DNA of 64,000 nucleotides from Mesostigma viride (taxonomy: Eukaryota; Streptophyta; Mesostigmatophyceae; Mesostigmatales; Mesostigmataceae), in the NCBI GenBank assembly GCA_009746045.1, contig RPFO01000891.1, positions 383,001 to 447,000 on the forward strand, read 5' to 3'. A model generated the notes under the pieces. That model saw only the letters and a list, made by a program, of their open reading frames with translations. It was not told the origin of the DNA and made no database searches. Position numbers and translations under genes: made by a program. The stretch's first letter is position 1. Every line of letters begins with the position of its first letter. Below, in pieces: positions 42,828 through 52,900 of the stretch.

Positions 42828-43767
42828 TCTGATCAGACACTCCGCAAAGGTGAAAACCTTTGCGTTCAGTGCCAGGCCGCGGAAAACGCGGAAAACGCGA
42901 TCTGCAAATGAATCCGACCGGAATCGAACTGGGGACCTCTCGCACCAATTTTGCTGACTATAGGACGGACGTCTCCGGATACCATGGCATCGCCAACTTA
43001 CACCTACAGTCATCCGCAAAAGTTCTCCTGTCCGGGGAGTGATGCAAGCCTTTCGGATTTGGTACTAGATAAATCACTCGAGATCTGTGTGTAGGAGTAC
43101 TACACACGTGTCTGCACGCGAGACTTGTTCAGTCTCGCACCGTGAGACGGGCTGAACACGGCTGAATCCTTCTGTTTAGTAGAAGGGGGCGTAGCCGGTA
43201 CTATCGAAATCAGCCAAGCGTATATTCTGATCAGACACTCCGCAAAGGTGAAAACCTTTGCGTTCAGTGCCAGGCCGCGGAAAACGCGGAAAACGCGATC
43301 TGCAAATGAATCCGACCGGAATCGAACTGGGGACCTCTCGCACCAATTTTGCTGACTATAGGACGGACGTCTCCGGATACCATGGCATCGCCAACTTACA
43401 CCTACAGTCATCCGCAAAAGTTCTCCTGTCCGGGGAGTGATGCAAGCCTTTCGGATTTGGTACTAGATAAATCACTCGAGATCTGTGTGTAGGAGTACTA
43501 CACACGTGTCTGCACGCGAGACTTGTTCAGTCTCGCACCGTGAGACGGGCTGAACACGGCTGAATCCTTCTGTTTAGTAGAAGGGGGCGTAGCCGGTACT
43601 ATCGAAATCAGCCAAGCGTATATTCTGATCAGACACTCCGCAAAGGTGAAAACCTTTGCGTTCAGTGCCAGGCCGCGGAAAACGCGGAAAACGCGATCTG
43701 CAAATGAATCCGACCGGAATCGAACTGGGGACCTCTCGCACCAATTTTGCTGACTATAGGACGGACG
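42828..43767 (-). mobile_element. Tandem SINE-like element R-X-R-X-R with tRNA-like heads
   Basis: A period of exactly 398 bp (units from 42826, 43224, 43622) repeated 2.36 times, so that a 145-bp R occurs three times and a 253-bp X twice. It is flanked by the 8-bp duplication ccaagtat (42820-42827 and 43768-43775), present once at the same site in unit A (near 40790). On the minus strand each R starts CGTCCGTCC, has an A-box-like TAGTCAGC ten or so bases in, a B-box AGTTCGATTCC, and a TTTT run further on: a Pol III, tRNA-derived head at the 5' boundary of the element, as in SINEs. X contains a row of strong hairpins (GTGTGTAG/CTACACAC, GCGAGACT/AGTCTCGC, CCTTCT/AGAAGG). No protein. Copies are virtually identical to each other. 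Confidence 0.8.
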
Positions 43768-43967
43768 CCAAGTATGTCCGTGACCTGCATCTCACACTGG
43801 ATTTTAACGAGCGAACAAAATATAGTGGATCACACACAAGAGTACTCTATTGCTATGGATATGCCTTCCAAGTGATAGGCTAGGATATAATGGCACGTGA
43901 GCCGACCACGCACGTGAGCCGTGCGCCTGCGCCCCCTGCCATCGTCTAGGTGCTATTAAACGTAGCC

Positions 43968-45143
43968 ATGGAGGCCCCCGCATCGTCTTCAGTTCTTGCT
44001 GCCGAGTCTCTCGAGGACAAACTTGCTGCAAACAAAATCGCCACCGACATTGCCGCGGCCAAGAAAGCCGCTAACAAGCGCACCAAGACTTCGGCAGCGA
44101 CTTCGGAAGCAACTCCGATAGCGGTTGAAACCTCCTTGCCGGACTCCATTTCTTCCTCATTCTACATGCCAGTCGCACGTTTGAGCCTGGACGACATCGC
44201 TGCCTTCCTTGGCTTCAGCGACGCCGAGGTGCGACGCGTGCTGCAGCTCCGCTACGAACACAACGCCCCGATTCGCCACCCTCGCACCGGCCAGGTTATG
44301 GACGCTCCTTCGGATACCATTGATGCTTTGGAGCCCAAGGATTGCCGTCTTGCATGTCTTATTTCGTGCTGCTCTGAACTTGTCGAGCTGCCGGCGACAC
44401 CCATCGCCAGGCCAGCCCCCGCGACCGACACTACCGTGCCGCTGCAGGACCTCGCACAGTCTTTTACGACCGTGCAGGGCGACATTAAGGTCCTGAAGGA
44501 GACGATGCTGGAGCTGAAGAAAGCCATGGCAGCCCCTGCCAAAACTACCACGTTTGCCGATGTCACCGGCAAGCAATTGACCACCATTGTTCAACAGGCG
44601 GCCAAGTCTGCAGCTACCGCTGCGGTCACCCAGAATGCAGTGCAGCAACGCCAACGCAATATGGTAATCAAAGGCTTCCAGAAAGGCGCGGCAGCACAGG
44701 AGACAGCACACTCACTTGCCGAGGAGCTGCGCGGCCCAGCGTTTCTGGGGAAGCTGCAGCTCCAGAACCGTGTTGCCATTGAACGTGCCATTCGGCTGCC
44801 AGGCCCTCTGGGCCTGGTCGTCGTCACCATGGCCTCCATGCACGACAAACGCCTCGTGCTGGGAGCACGTCGTCTGCTCCAACGCGATGACTTCAGCCTC
44901 GACGAGGACTACACGACGGCTCAACTGAAGGCGAGGAGCGCGGTGTGGAACAGCACCATCGTCCAGGAGACCAAGAAGCAAGAGACCAAGGGTAAGCGCA
45001 TTAAGTTGCGTCTGCTTCAGGATGGCTCCTTTGCAGCATTCTTTGATGGGCACAGGATTACAGGTGTTCCGCTTAACACCCCCGGAGCGGAGTCTCGTCA
45101 GGCGTCTAGCCAGAAGGGTGCTGCCTCTGTTGGTAGACAGTAG
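43968..45143 (+). CDS. LINE ORF1 protein (nucleic-acid binding)
   Basis: 391 residues from the ATG at 43968, which has a better context (gtagccATGG) than the in-frame ATG at 43950. The N-terminal 50 residues are Ala/Lys-rich. A central stretch (about 165-225) is helical and could trimerise as in L1 ORF1. The C-terminal half (VIKGFQKGAAAQE, then LARRLLQRDDFSLDEDYTTAQL-like region and IKLRLLQDGSFAAFFDG) follows the plan of L1 RRM plus C-terminal domain and matches the half-LINE ORF1 remnants distantly. ORF1 proteins coat the element RNA. ORF2 starts 74 bases downstream. Confidence 0.8.
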   Translation: MEAPASSSVLAAESLEDKLAANKIATDIAAAKKAANKRTKTSAATSEATPIAVETSLPDSISSSFYMPVARLSLDDIAAFLGFSDAEVRRVLQLRYEHNAPIRHPRTGQVMDAPSDTIDALEPKDCRLACLISCCSELVELPATPIARPAPATDTTVPLQDLAQSFTTVQGDIKVLKETMLELKKAMAAPAKTTTFADVTGKQLTTIVQQAAKSAATAAVTQNAVQQRQRNMVIKGFQKGAAAQETAHSLAEELRGPAFLGKLQLQNRVAIERAIRLPGPLGLVVVTMASMHDKRLVLGARRLLQRDDFSLDEDYTTAQLKARSAVWNSTIVQETKKQETKGKRIKLRLLQDGSFAAFFDGHRITGVPLNTPGAESRQASSQKGAASVGRQ

Positions 45144-45217
45144 GTAGACAACCTTCCTCGTCGGCTCGCGGCTAACAGGCTTCGGGGACAGCCTCTAAAT
45201 AGTCCCGTTCCACTACC

Positions 45218-48200
45218 ATGCATCGACCTAACAGTCGACTGAGACACATGGTGGTGCCGGTATCTCGGGCCAGAACGACAGCTCTCAGCAGCAAGATTAG
45301 CAACACCCAACGCATGCTAGATTTCCTACGCCTCTGCGTTGCGCAAGCATCCCCGAATACCCAGAGCAGGCGGCAGGCTCGCATCCTACGCTTGCAGGAC
45401 AAAATAAATGCGATGAAAAGCACTATTTCTACCGCTTCCCTTCCCCCCTCCGTTTCACCCCCACCTCCACCCCCCGCCGCACCCACCCCCATCACCCATC
45501 GTCGTCCTCCCCTGGTGGGCCAGCAGGCATCCTTGGCCCTTGCCACTTTTAACACCCGCACATTGCTAGATGACGACCATAGCTGCCGGGTAGAGGAGCT
45601 AGTCGCATTCTGCATTGAGCATCGTGTGTCTATATTAGGCGTCCAGGAACACCGCCGCACGGTGCCACTTGGCATGGTGAGCACTGATCGCTTGGCGGGT
45701 GGCTGGCGGTTTTTCTTCGCTGGCAGCGGTACGTCTGGCCAAGGTGGTGTTGGTCTTTTGTGTTCGCCGCTGGCAGTTGCTAGCCTCAGCACGCTTAAGT
45801 TTCTAACGCCACGCCTTATGGTAGCACACTTCACCTCCGTCGAGGGGCGGTCTAAACACCACCTCACGGTGGGGGTGGGCTACGCACCCCATAGTGGTCT
45901 ACCTGCGTTGGAACGCCAGAAGTTCTTCGAGGACTTGCATAGCCTTGAGGGGGCCACCCCGGCCCGCCACTTTTTGGTTATGCTGCTAGACGCCAATGCC
46001 ACGCTCCCCGTGGGTACTGCTGGCAGTCGCTTTGCGCCTGCTGACACTGCTGCTAATGACAACACTCCCCTGTTTTCTGCCTTTTTGCGGGATAGCGGGA
46101 TGGTTGCTGTCAACTGCCACTTCCAACGTCCCTCCCAGGACTTGGTCACTTTTCGTGGCCCTAACGGCCGTCAGGCCTGTCTGGACTACGTGGTGGTACG
46201 GCAGCCCAGGTGTACCTCGGTTCTGGACACCCGAGTGTTTGACACGCCCACGGTGTGCTCTGACCACCGGTTGGTGCGCGCGACCCTTCGGCTCCGGTTC
46301 CACGTCCCCGCGCGCCGCGCCCCAGTGGTCCGCCCTGACTGGTCTGCTCTACGTCCGGTCAAGGGAGATCCTGAGGACTGGACGGACGCCGAGCACGAGC
46401 GGAACTGGTGCCGACGGAAGTACCTGTCGGCACTGGACGCCCGGGCGGACGTCGACGAGCTGGACAAGGGTGCCCCCAACGCAGCCATTTTTGCGGGCTT
46501 TGCGGCCCGTGCCCCGTTGCTGGCGGCCCGGCACCTGCCGGTCATGCCCCGCCGCCGCCCCGGCCCGCTCTACCGCCAGGACCCCAAGGTCTTGGCCGCC
46601 CGGCACCGCCTCAAGCGTAACCGGGACCCGCTGCAGAAACCATTGCTCAAGGCCGCCCTTGTGGAGGCCTACGAGCATGCTCAGGACGCGGAGGCGGCCC
46701 AGTGCATCGCGGATGCCAAGGCCTGCCAGGCTCGCAACCAGGGCAAGGACATGTGGTACCACCTCGACCGGCTCGGCGGCCGGCGGCAGCGCACCCCGGT
46801 GGAGCACACGGGGGACGGCACGGCGCCGGTAAGCCTTGACCGCTGGTTGGCCCACAATGTTTCCTTGACCGGTGGGGCTCGCGCCCCCCCCCGCCGCTTC
46901 ACCCCGAGACGGCCGCCCGCCTCGGGGTCGCCGGACCCCCGCCGCCGCCAGCGCCCCCCTCCTCGGCCGCGGACTACCAAGTCCCCGCCTTGAAGGAGGG
47001 CTGCCTTGCCACCAACGACGTCGTCCACCCCTTCACTTTGGAGGAATTGGACGGCGCCCTTGCTCGCCTGCGGTACGATGCGGCGGTCGGGGCCGACCAC
47101 CTTTCTGCTGAGCTGCTGAAGACCCCTGATCTGGCGGTTAGGGATCTTCTGCTGGCGTTCTGCAACCGTGTCCTGCTCTCTGACGAGCCTCCGCCTGCTG
47201 AGTGGCAGACGGCCATCCGCGTCATGCTGTACAAGAAGGGCTCTGCTGCTGACCCCGGTAACTACCGGGGTGTCTGCCTCCAGAGCGCCGCGCTGAAGGT
47301 CTTCATGCGCATGATGCTGCACAGGCTCCGCGCCGCGCTGGACCCACACCTGGGTGAGTCTCAGATGGGTTTCCGTAGTGGTCGTAACACTGTCATGGCT
47401 GTGTTTGTCGCGCGCCGGTTGATGGAGGAGGTGCGTCGCCTTCCCCCTGACAGTTTGCCGCTGGTCCTCATTTTTGTTGACTATATCAAGGCCTTTGACA
47501 CGGTCCTCTGGGAGGCTCTTTGGGCCATCCTAGCTCTGGACCGCGTGCCACCAGCGTTTATTGCTGCCATTCGCCGACTGTATGAGGGCTCACAGGCAGT
47601 AGTGCGGACTGCGGAAGGCACCACCCCACCATTCCCCCTTCACCACGGGGTGTGGCAAGGTTGTGTCCTGTCTCCATACCTGTTCATTATTGTCGTGGAC
47701 CACGTCATGCGCCAGGCACGTGCGCGCTTTACTGCTCTTAAGGGGTTCGAGCCAGGCTTGGACATCCTTAACGAGCGTGGGCACGGCGGGGTTAGCACGG
47801 GTTACCGCCTGGCTGACCTGATTTACGCGGACGACACCACCCTCATCGCGCGCCCCGAGCACATTCAGACCTGGCTGGACTGTCTGGGCCTGGAGGCGAG
47901 GGCGGTGGGGTTGGAGATTAGTGTCAAAACTGAGGCGATGGTGATTGGGGCCTCCAGTCGCCCACCGCTGCCGCGCCTGCTAGACGGGACGGAGGTCCCA
48001 CTCCGCGACCGCTTCAAGCTGTTGGGGAGTTGGCTTCCGGACACTGCCGACGATGTGGACACCCGCATCGGCCTTTCCTGGGCCAAGCTCCGTTCGCTCA
48101 ACACCTACTGGCGCTCCAAGGGCCTGGACGAGCACCGCAAGCGCATGCTCTTCAAGGTCCTCGTCCTCACGGTGCTCACGTATGGCGCCGAGGCATGGAC

Positions 48201-48687
48201 ACTCACGGCAACACTGGCAGCCAAGCTAGACGGCACGGTAACCCGGATGCTCCGACAGGTCCTGAATGTCGGGTTTTCTCAGCGTAGGTCCTTAGAGTCT
48301 TTGTATCACGGTATGCCGCGTATTTCGGACGAGATTAGACAGCGTAGGATAGCATTTGTAGGACATCTTGCTCGCACCAGCCAGGTCGACACCGCCCTTG
48401 GTCTGGCCGGTCCCCAGCGGCTCGGCCAACCGGGGCGGCACATTTTGACCTGGCCTGGCCCCAAGAACATTCCTAAAAAGGTAGGGAAACATGCCATGAC
48501 CTATACCCAGATGTTGCTGGACGACCTAGTGGTCCCAGCCCAGTTTGAGTACCGCATCCACTCTCTCTCCCGTCTTTGGACTGCCATGCAGGACAAGGAG
48601 CGGTGGAAGAAGATTGTCAAGGCACACACGCCCGACCCTGTGGGCAAGCCACCTCCCCCCAAGCGGAGGAGGCGTTTTGATGAGTAG
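45218..48687 (+). CDS. LINE ORF2: AP-type endonuclease and reverse transcriptase, one frame break
   Basis: Starts at ATG 45218. The APE-type endonuclease occupies about residues 105-365 (ATFNTRTLL, GVQEHRR, GVGYAP, LLDANA, SDHRLV). At a run of nine C (46884-46892) the frame shifts: the first frame would end at 46993, while the second carries on seamlessly to 48687. The RT has NYRGVCLQSAALKVF, GFRSGRNT, LIFVDYIKAFDT, GVWQGCVLSPYLF and the catalytic YADD near 47826. The C-terminal region ends KKIVKAHTPDPVGKPP followed by a basic tail. The enzyme nicks target DNA and primes reverse transcription there. The C-run indel may be real or a sequencing error; otherwise the ORF is intact. Confidence 0.9.
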
Positions 48688-48837
48688 TGTAGTTAGGCTT
48701 TTCTAGATAGAGTTAGGATAGTTCGATCACGCGGCTTCCTCCACCCCATCCATCATGAAATATGTGCTACATGACCTCCCCACGGAGGCATGTTATAATT
48801 TAATTTAATTTTTTAATAATGGCACGCAAACGCGACA

Positions 48838-48980
48838 GGGGTCTCTGCCCTTTCTCCTGTTGTGTGCACACACACAGGGAGTAAAAGCACTTCGGTGCTC
48901 CGGACGCGACTCCCCAACGGGAGCACGAGTTTAATTAATTAATTAATTAATTAATTAATTAATTAATTAATTAATTATTG
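48838..48980 (+). repeat. End of the interrupted half-LINE: 3' UTR, hairpin and TTAA tail
   Basis: Continues the 3' UTR from 39783: TCTCTGCCCTTTCTCC, a GTGTGCACACAC block, hairpin GTGCTC ... CTCCC-CAAC-GGGAG ... CAC (48895-48926) and a tail of about twelve TTAA units (48931-48977). Confidence 0.85.
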
Positions 48981-49200
48981 TGGCATGCCTCTGGCATGAA
49001 GGAGAAAGGGGGTCTCTGCCCTTTCTCCTGTTGTGCACACACAGGGATTAAAAGCACAACGTGGGAGCACGTGTTTATTTAAATAATTAATTAATTTCTT
49101 CCTGTTGTGCACATACAGGGATTAAAAGCACTAGCTCCGGTGCTCCGTTACTCCCGGCCCAACGAGAGCACGAGTTAAATTAATTAATGACTTGATTGAT
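48981..49200 (+). repeat. Two further half-LINE 3' end fragments
   Basis: 48984-49090 repeats GTGGCATGCC ... TTGTGCACACACAGGGATTAAAAGCAC and ends in an AATTAATT tail. 49096-49192 repeats the last part again with the hairpin variant and a second tail. They look like serial insertions of short 5'-truncated copies into each other's tails. Confidence 0.75.
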
Positions 49201-49273
49201 TAGTTGAAACCATGATTCGGATTCGATACGTACACCCTAGAAAGCTTGCACTGCACTGCACATTTGTCGCTCA

Positions 49274-49420
49274 TTCAATCACTGGCTTCAAATTTCAAAA
49301 GAGGGCGGGGGCAATGCGGGGGCTGAGATGAAATAAGAGGTACCTTGAAATTAAATGAGAGGCGTGCCTCTTATTTAATTTCTCAGGCCCCGCCCTCAGA
49401 GAATTTGAAATTTGAAATTG
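49274..49420. repeat. Foldback (long imperfect palindrome)
   Basis: The left arm TTCAAATTTC ... GAGGGCGGGG ... AAATAAGAGG pairs with the right arm CCTCTTATTT ... CCCCGCCCTC ... GAAATTTGAA with few mismatches, about 50 bases each. The spacer holds a second palindrome (AATTAAAT-AGAGGC / GCCTCTTATTTAATT). It may be a foldback MITE. No target duplication identified. Confidence 0.75.
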
Positions 49421-49979
49421 GACTCGAGTGAATCGGTATAAAACTGACTTCGATTCAATTGATGGCATGTAAGCAAATTTTATTCGGTTATCTAGGACGA
49501 TCCGTGAATTTACACTAGACCGCTACAAAATGGTACGAATAACGCTGCTAACTTGGGCAAACAGTGCAGTCAAAACATTTTTTGGGTGGGGGGATACAAT
49601 GGGAAAATCATTTGTACAGTGGTGCGCACAATGAACAGTACAATCTGTGGCCCATCATTGAGCCCTACGGCACCAAAAGCCCCATCAGGGGGTGGCGAAA
49701 GCAGCTACATTTGAATGGGGGAGGCTGAAATTGACGACCGTGTTTTACGTACAGGGGAAAGCCCCCACTATCTAGAGGACACAGGCATGCCCGTCCTTCC
49801 ACATTTGGCCCCGCCTCTCCCCACCGCAGGCATTGCGGCACAAACAAAACACTCGCTACCACCCGAGCAGCCACGCCACATCGGCCAGTCATCCCCCCTG
49901 ACCCCACCGGGGGAGCTGCTCGCGGTGCCTGAAAAACGGATTCCTTATTCCTTAACACCTCACTTCCCCAGCCTCCTTT
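49421..49979. other. Spacer / probable 3' UTR of the carboxylase gene
   Basis: No coding frame supported. The part next to 49980 is the 3' UTR side of the minus-strand gene; I see no clear polyadenylation signal. Confidence 0.5.
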
Positions 49980-52900
49980 CTAACGGCGCTTGAGCACGGC
50001 GGCGCGGCGCGCCTCCTCGCGGCGGATGCCTCTCTCAATCGCATCGACCAAGTACGGCCGCAGGTCGGCCGCCTTGATGATCTTGTCCACGCTGCCAACC
50101 TCCTTGGCGCGGTACACGTTGTGGACGGTGTCGAACTCGGTCGCCACCTCACCCATCTTCTCAGCGTTCACCTCCTCCTTGAGCTCGGCGAGCCGCGAGC
50201 GCAGGGACCCCTTGGCGGAGGCGGGAGCGGCCTCGATCTCGGCCATGAGCGCCGTCACGCGTGCGTCCTTCTCCACGCGGCGCTTGACCTCCTGCGTGAA
50301 AACGACGGCTGCGGCGGGTGCGCCGCCGATAACGGACGCGTGCGAGCCCTCGACCGCACTCACCTCCATGTCGTCGTTCAGCGTCTTGGAGAAGACCACA
50401 AACGCACCGCCGTGGTACCGCGAGATGACCGTGAAGATGATCGGGCCCTTGAAGTTGACGACGGCGCGGCCGATCTCCGCGCCAAACTCGAGCTGCACGT
50501 TGCGCATCGACTCGGGTGAGCCGTCAAACCCAGACAGGTTGGCCAGGATGACCAGCGGGCGCCCGCCGCTCGTCGCGTTGATGGCGCGCGCGAGCTTCTT
50601 GGACGACTGCGGGAACAGTGTGCCCGCGGTCCAGACATCGGGGCCGTAAGAGGGGACAAACCCGAACCGGCGCAGCGGCTGCGACTCGATGCCCAGCATG
50701 GTCACCGGGTACCCACCGATCACGGCGTCCCACACGACGGCGATCTCGGCGTCCTCCATCCCGTACCAGCGTTCCATGGTCGCGTGGTCGCCGTCGCACA
50801 CCGACTGCATGACCTTGCGGATCTTGAACGTCTTCTTGCGGCCCTTGTTCTCGGTCTCGGACAGCACGCCGCCGACCGTCTCGAACTCCACGCCGTGCGG
50901 GAACGGGCGGATGTCGCGCGTGATCGGGTCGGTCGTGAGCGCGCGGCGTGGGAAGCGCTCCCCGGGCGACACGTACGCGTAGTTGTAGTGCATGAGCAGG
51001 AGCGAGCACGCGTTGGCGAGGTCCGCAGCAAAGTACTGCGCCTGGCCGTTGGGCCCCATGATGCGCTCGTACCCGCCGATGCCCTCGTTGTCCTCGGCCG
51101 ACACACCACCGGAGAACTCAAGCGCGCGCTTGCCCGTGAGTACCATGGAGCTGTTGGGTGTCATGATAAGGATGCCCTTGGTGTGCATGAGCATGGTCGC
51201 CTCAGCGTTCCAGTAGGGCTGGGCGCCCACGTTGATGCCCGCGACGACGATGTTCACCTCAAACCCGTCCTGCGTGAAGTTGATGATGCGGCGCAGCACC
51301 CGCGCGATCCAGTCCATGTTCTCCGTCCCCGAGTCCATGGCGATCAGCGCGCCGGCCGAGCACGCAAACCATTCTACTGGCACCTGCATCGACTCAGCGA
51401 GGTCGAACGCGCCCAGGATGCGGCGGCACTCAGCCTCCGACAGGGACCCCATCGCGCGGGATGGGTCGCCGAGGAGGATCACGCGCTGCATTCCCTCGGG
51501 ATAGCGATCGCTGTAGTTCTTGATCACGCCGATGATGATGTTGGCGCTATTCTCTCCCATCGGCCGGTTGACCGGGACCAGCTGGTTGCGGTGGGGGTCC
51601 GCGAGGTCATACTCAATGAAGTCGCCCGAGCGTGACTCGAGCATGCCGGCCACCTTGGCGTTGCACAGGATCTTGATCAGCTCGTACGGGTACGTCAGCC
51701 CGCGCCGGTGCAGCTGGACCACCTTGCGCGTGTAGTTGGTGAGCGGGAGGAGGGGCGCGACCGAGGGCGACCGCATCACGATGCGCGCGTTGCCGCCCAT
51801 GTCCTGCATCTCCAGCACCTTGTCCTCCAGGAGCCCGCTCCCGTCGGCCGCGGGCGTGCGCACCGAGACGGCCACCTTCTCAAGGCCGAACCCGTGGATC
51901 TCGTTGGACAGGTCGCGCAGGAACATGGCAAAGTCCTTGAGCGGCATGTCGAGCGTGGGCCACACGTACAGCAGGATACGGTTCCAGTAGTACTTGTTGC
52001 GTGCGGGGCGCTCGTTCTGCGCACGGCGGATCGCGGCAAGCGACTCCATGAGGATGCGCTCGAGCGAGGGGAGGCGGATGTGGCCCGCCTCGGTGGCGGG
52101 GGCCGGGGAGAGATCGCGCACGGACGCCAGCACAAAGAGGCGCTCGTCCTTGGGGTTCTCCTTGGAGATGCCCTTGTAGAGGACCATGTCGCCGCCGGAC
52201 ACAGTGGTGGGCAGCTCGCTCAGCGTGAAGTTTTCCAGCCGCCAGATCTCCATGCGCTTGGCGTTCATCGGGTGCAGCCCACGGTGCAGCACCTTCCCGT
52301 ACGGCGTGTTGAACCAGTAGCCCATGTTCTCCGGGTGCTCCTCGCGCAGCTCACCGCGGCTGTTGCGGCTGCAAGAATTAACAGGGCCGGGGGTACACAT
52401 TTTTGTTTGTGCCAGGAATGGGCGGGGACGATGCACCAAGAACAGGCCGGGGTCGTGTGAGAGATAAGATGGGACACAGGGGTGGCCAAGGTCAATGGAG
52501 TGACTAACACAAAACGGGGTCTAAATATTCAAAAAAAAAAAAGAAAAAAGGGGTGACTTTGGACAAATGCAGACAAGGACTTGCAACTTCCCTAGGACAC
52601 CAACGGCAACAGAAACATCCGGCCTCATTAGGAAAAACCGCGCAGTGTAAACTGCAGCAGAAGGAACGGGAATAACCATGGGAGCAGGGGAACTGGCAAA
52701 AAAGGACAGAAAGGGACCATTGGTTTGGTGCCACCGACAAAACACCCCACACACGCCGCATTTGTCCCTAACATGCTGCATAACCATAATACACCTTAGC
52801 CTAATGCTATCTATCGGTACGTACAGTGCAACCAAGCGCGACGACATAGCACAGCACGCTGCCATCAGCGCCAGATAATGCTGCTTACCGGTACGTGTAG

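Larger units (their letters stand above)
43898..48815 (+). mobile_element. Full-length LINE (L1-type: ORF1, endonuclease-RT ORF2)
   Basis: 4918 bp flanked by the 11-bp duplication ataatggcacg (43887-43897 and 48816-48826). The intact site is seen in unit A (41794-41804, followed by caaacgcgaca). 5' UTR of about 70 bases, ORF1, ORF2, and a 3' UTR with the hairpin CCTCC-CCAC-GGAGG (48775-48788) and a tail TATAATTTAATTTAATTTTTT. Nearly intact; one frame break in ORF2 at a C run. It is a candidate source of the enzymes that move the half-LINEs. Confidence 0.93.
41818..48837 (+). mobile_element. LTR-like unit B, interrupted by two insertions
   Basis: A direct repeat of unit A, separated from it by only gc (41816-41817). 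It is interrupted by a tandem SINE-like element (42828-43767) and by the LINE (43898-48815), and ends with GCAAACGCGACA at 48837. Removing both insertions and one copy of each duplication leaves a unit collinear with A. Short palindromic TGTC/GACA ends. Confidence 0.75.

Noticed and set aside
42905-42975. A genuine tRNA gene on the minus strand (also at 43303 and 43701)
   Set aside because: B-box and an A-box-like motif are present, but the distance between them is too short and no proper anticodon stem folds by eye; kept as tRNA-like head of a SINE.
42826-43767. CRISPR or simple satellite array
   Set aside because: Eukaryotic sequence, 398-bp units without spacers, bounded by a target duplication and absent from the sister site, so it is a single insertion.
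42828-43767. Hammerhead ribozyme in the 398-bp unit
   Set aside because: No CTGANGA core on either strand; TCTGATCAGA is a palindrome but has the wrong base at the needed position.
50784-51635. Plus-strand frames of up to 283 codons within 50000-57650
   Set aside because: They lie opposite conserved carboxylase exons and are rich in His/Arg/Val, typical for antisense of GC-rich genes.
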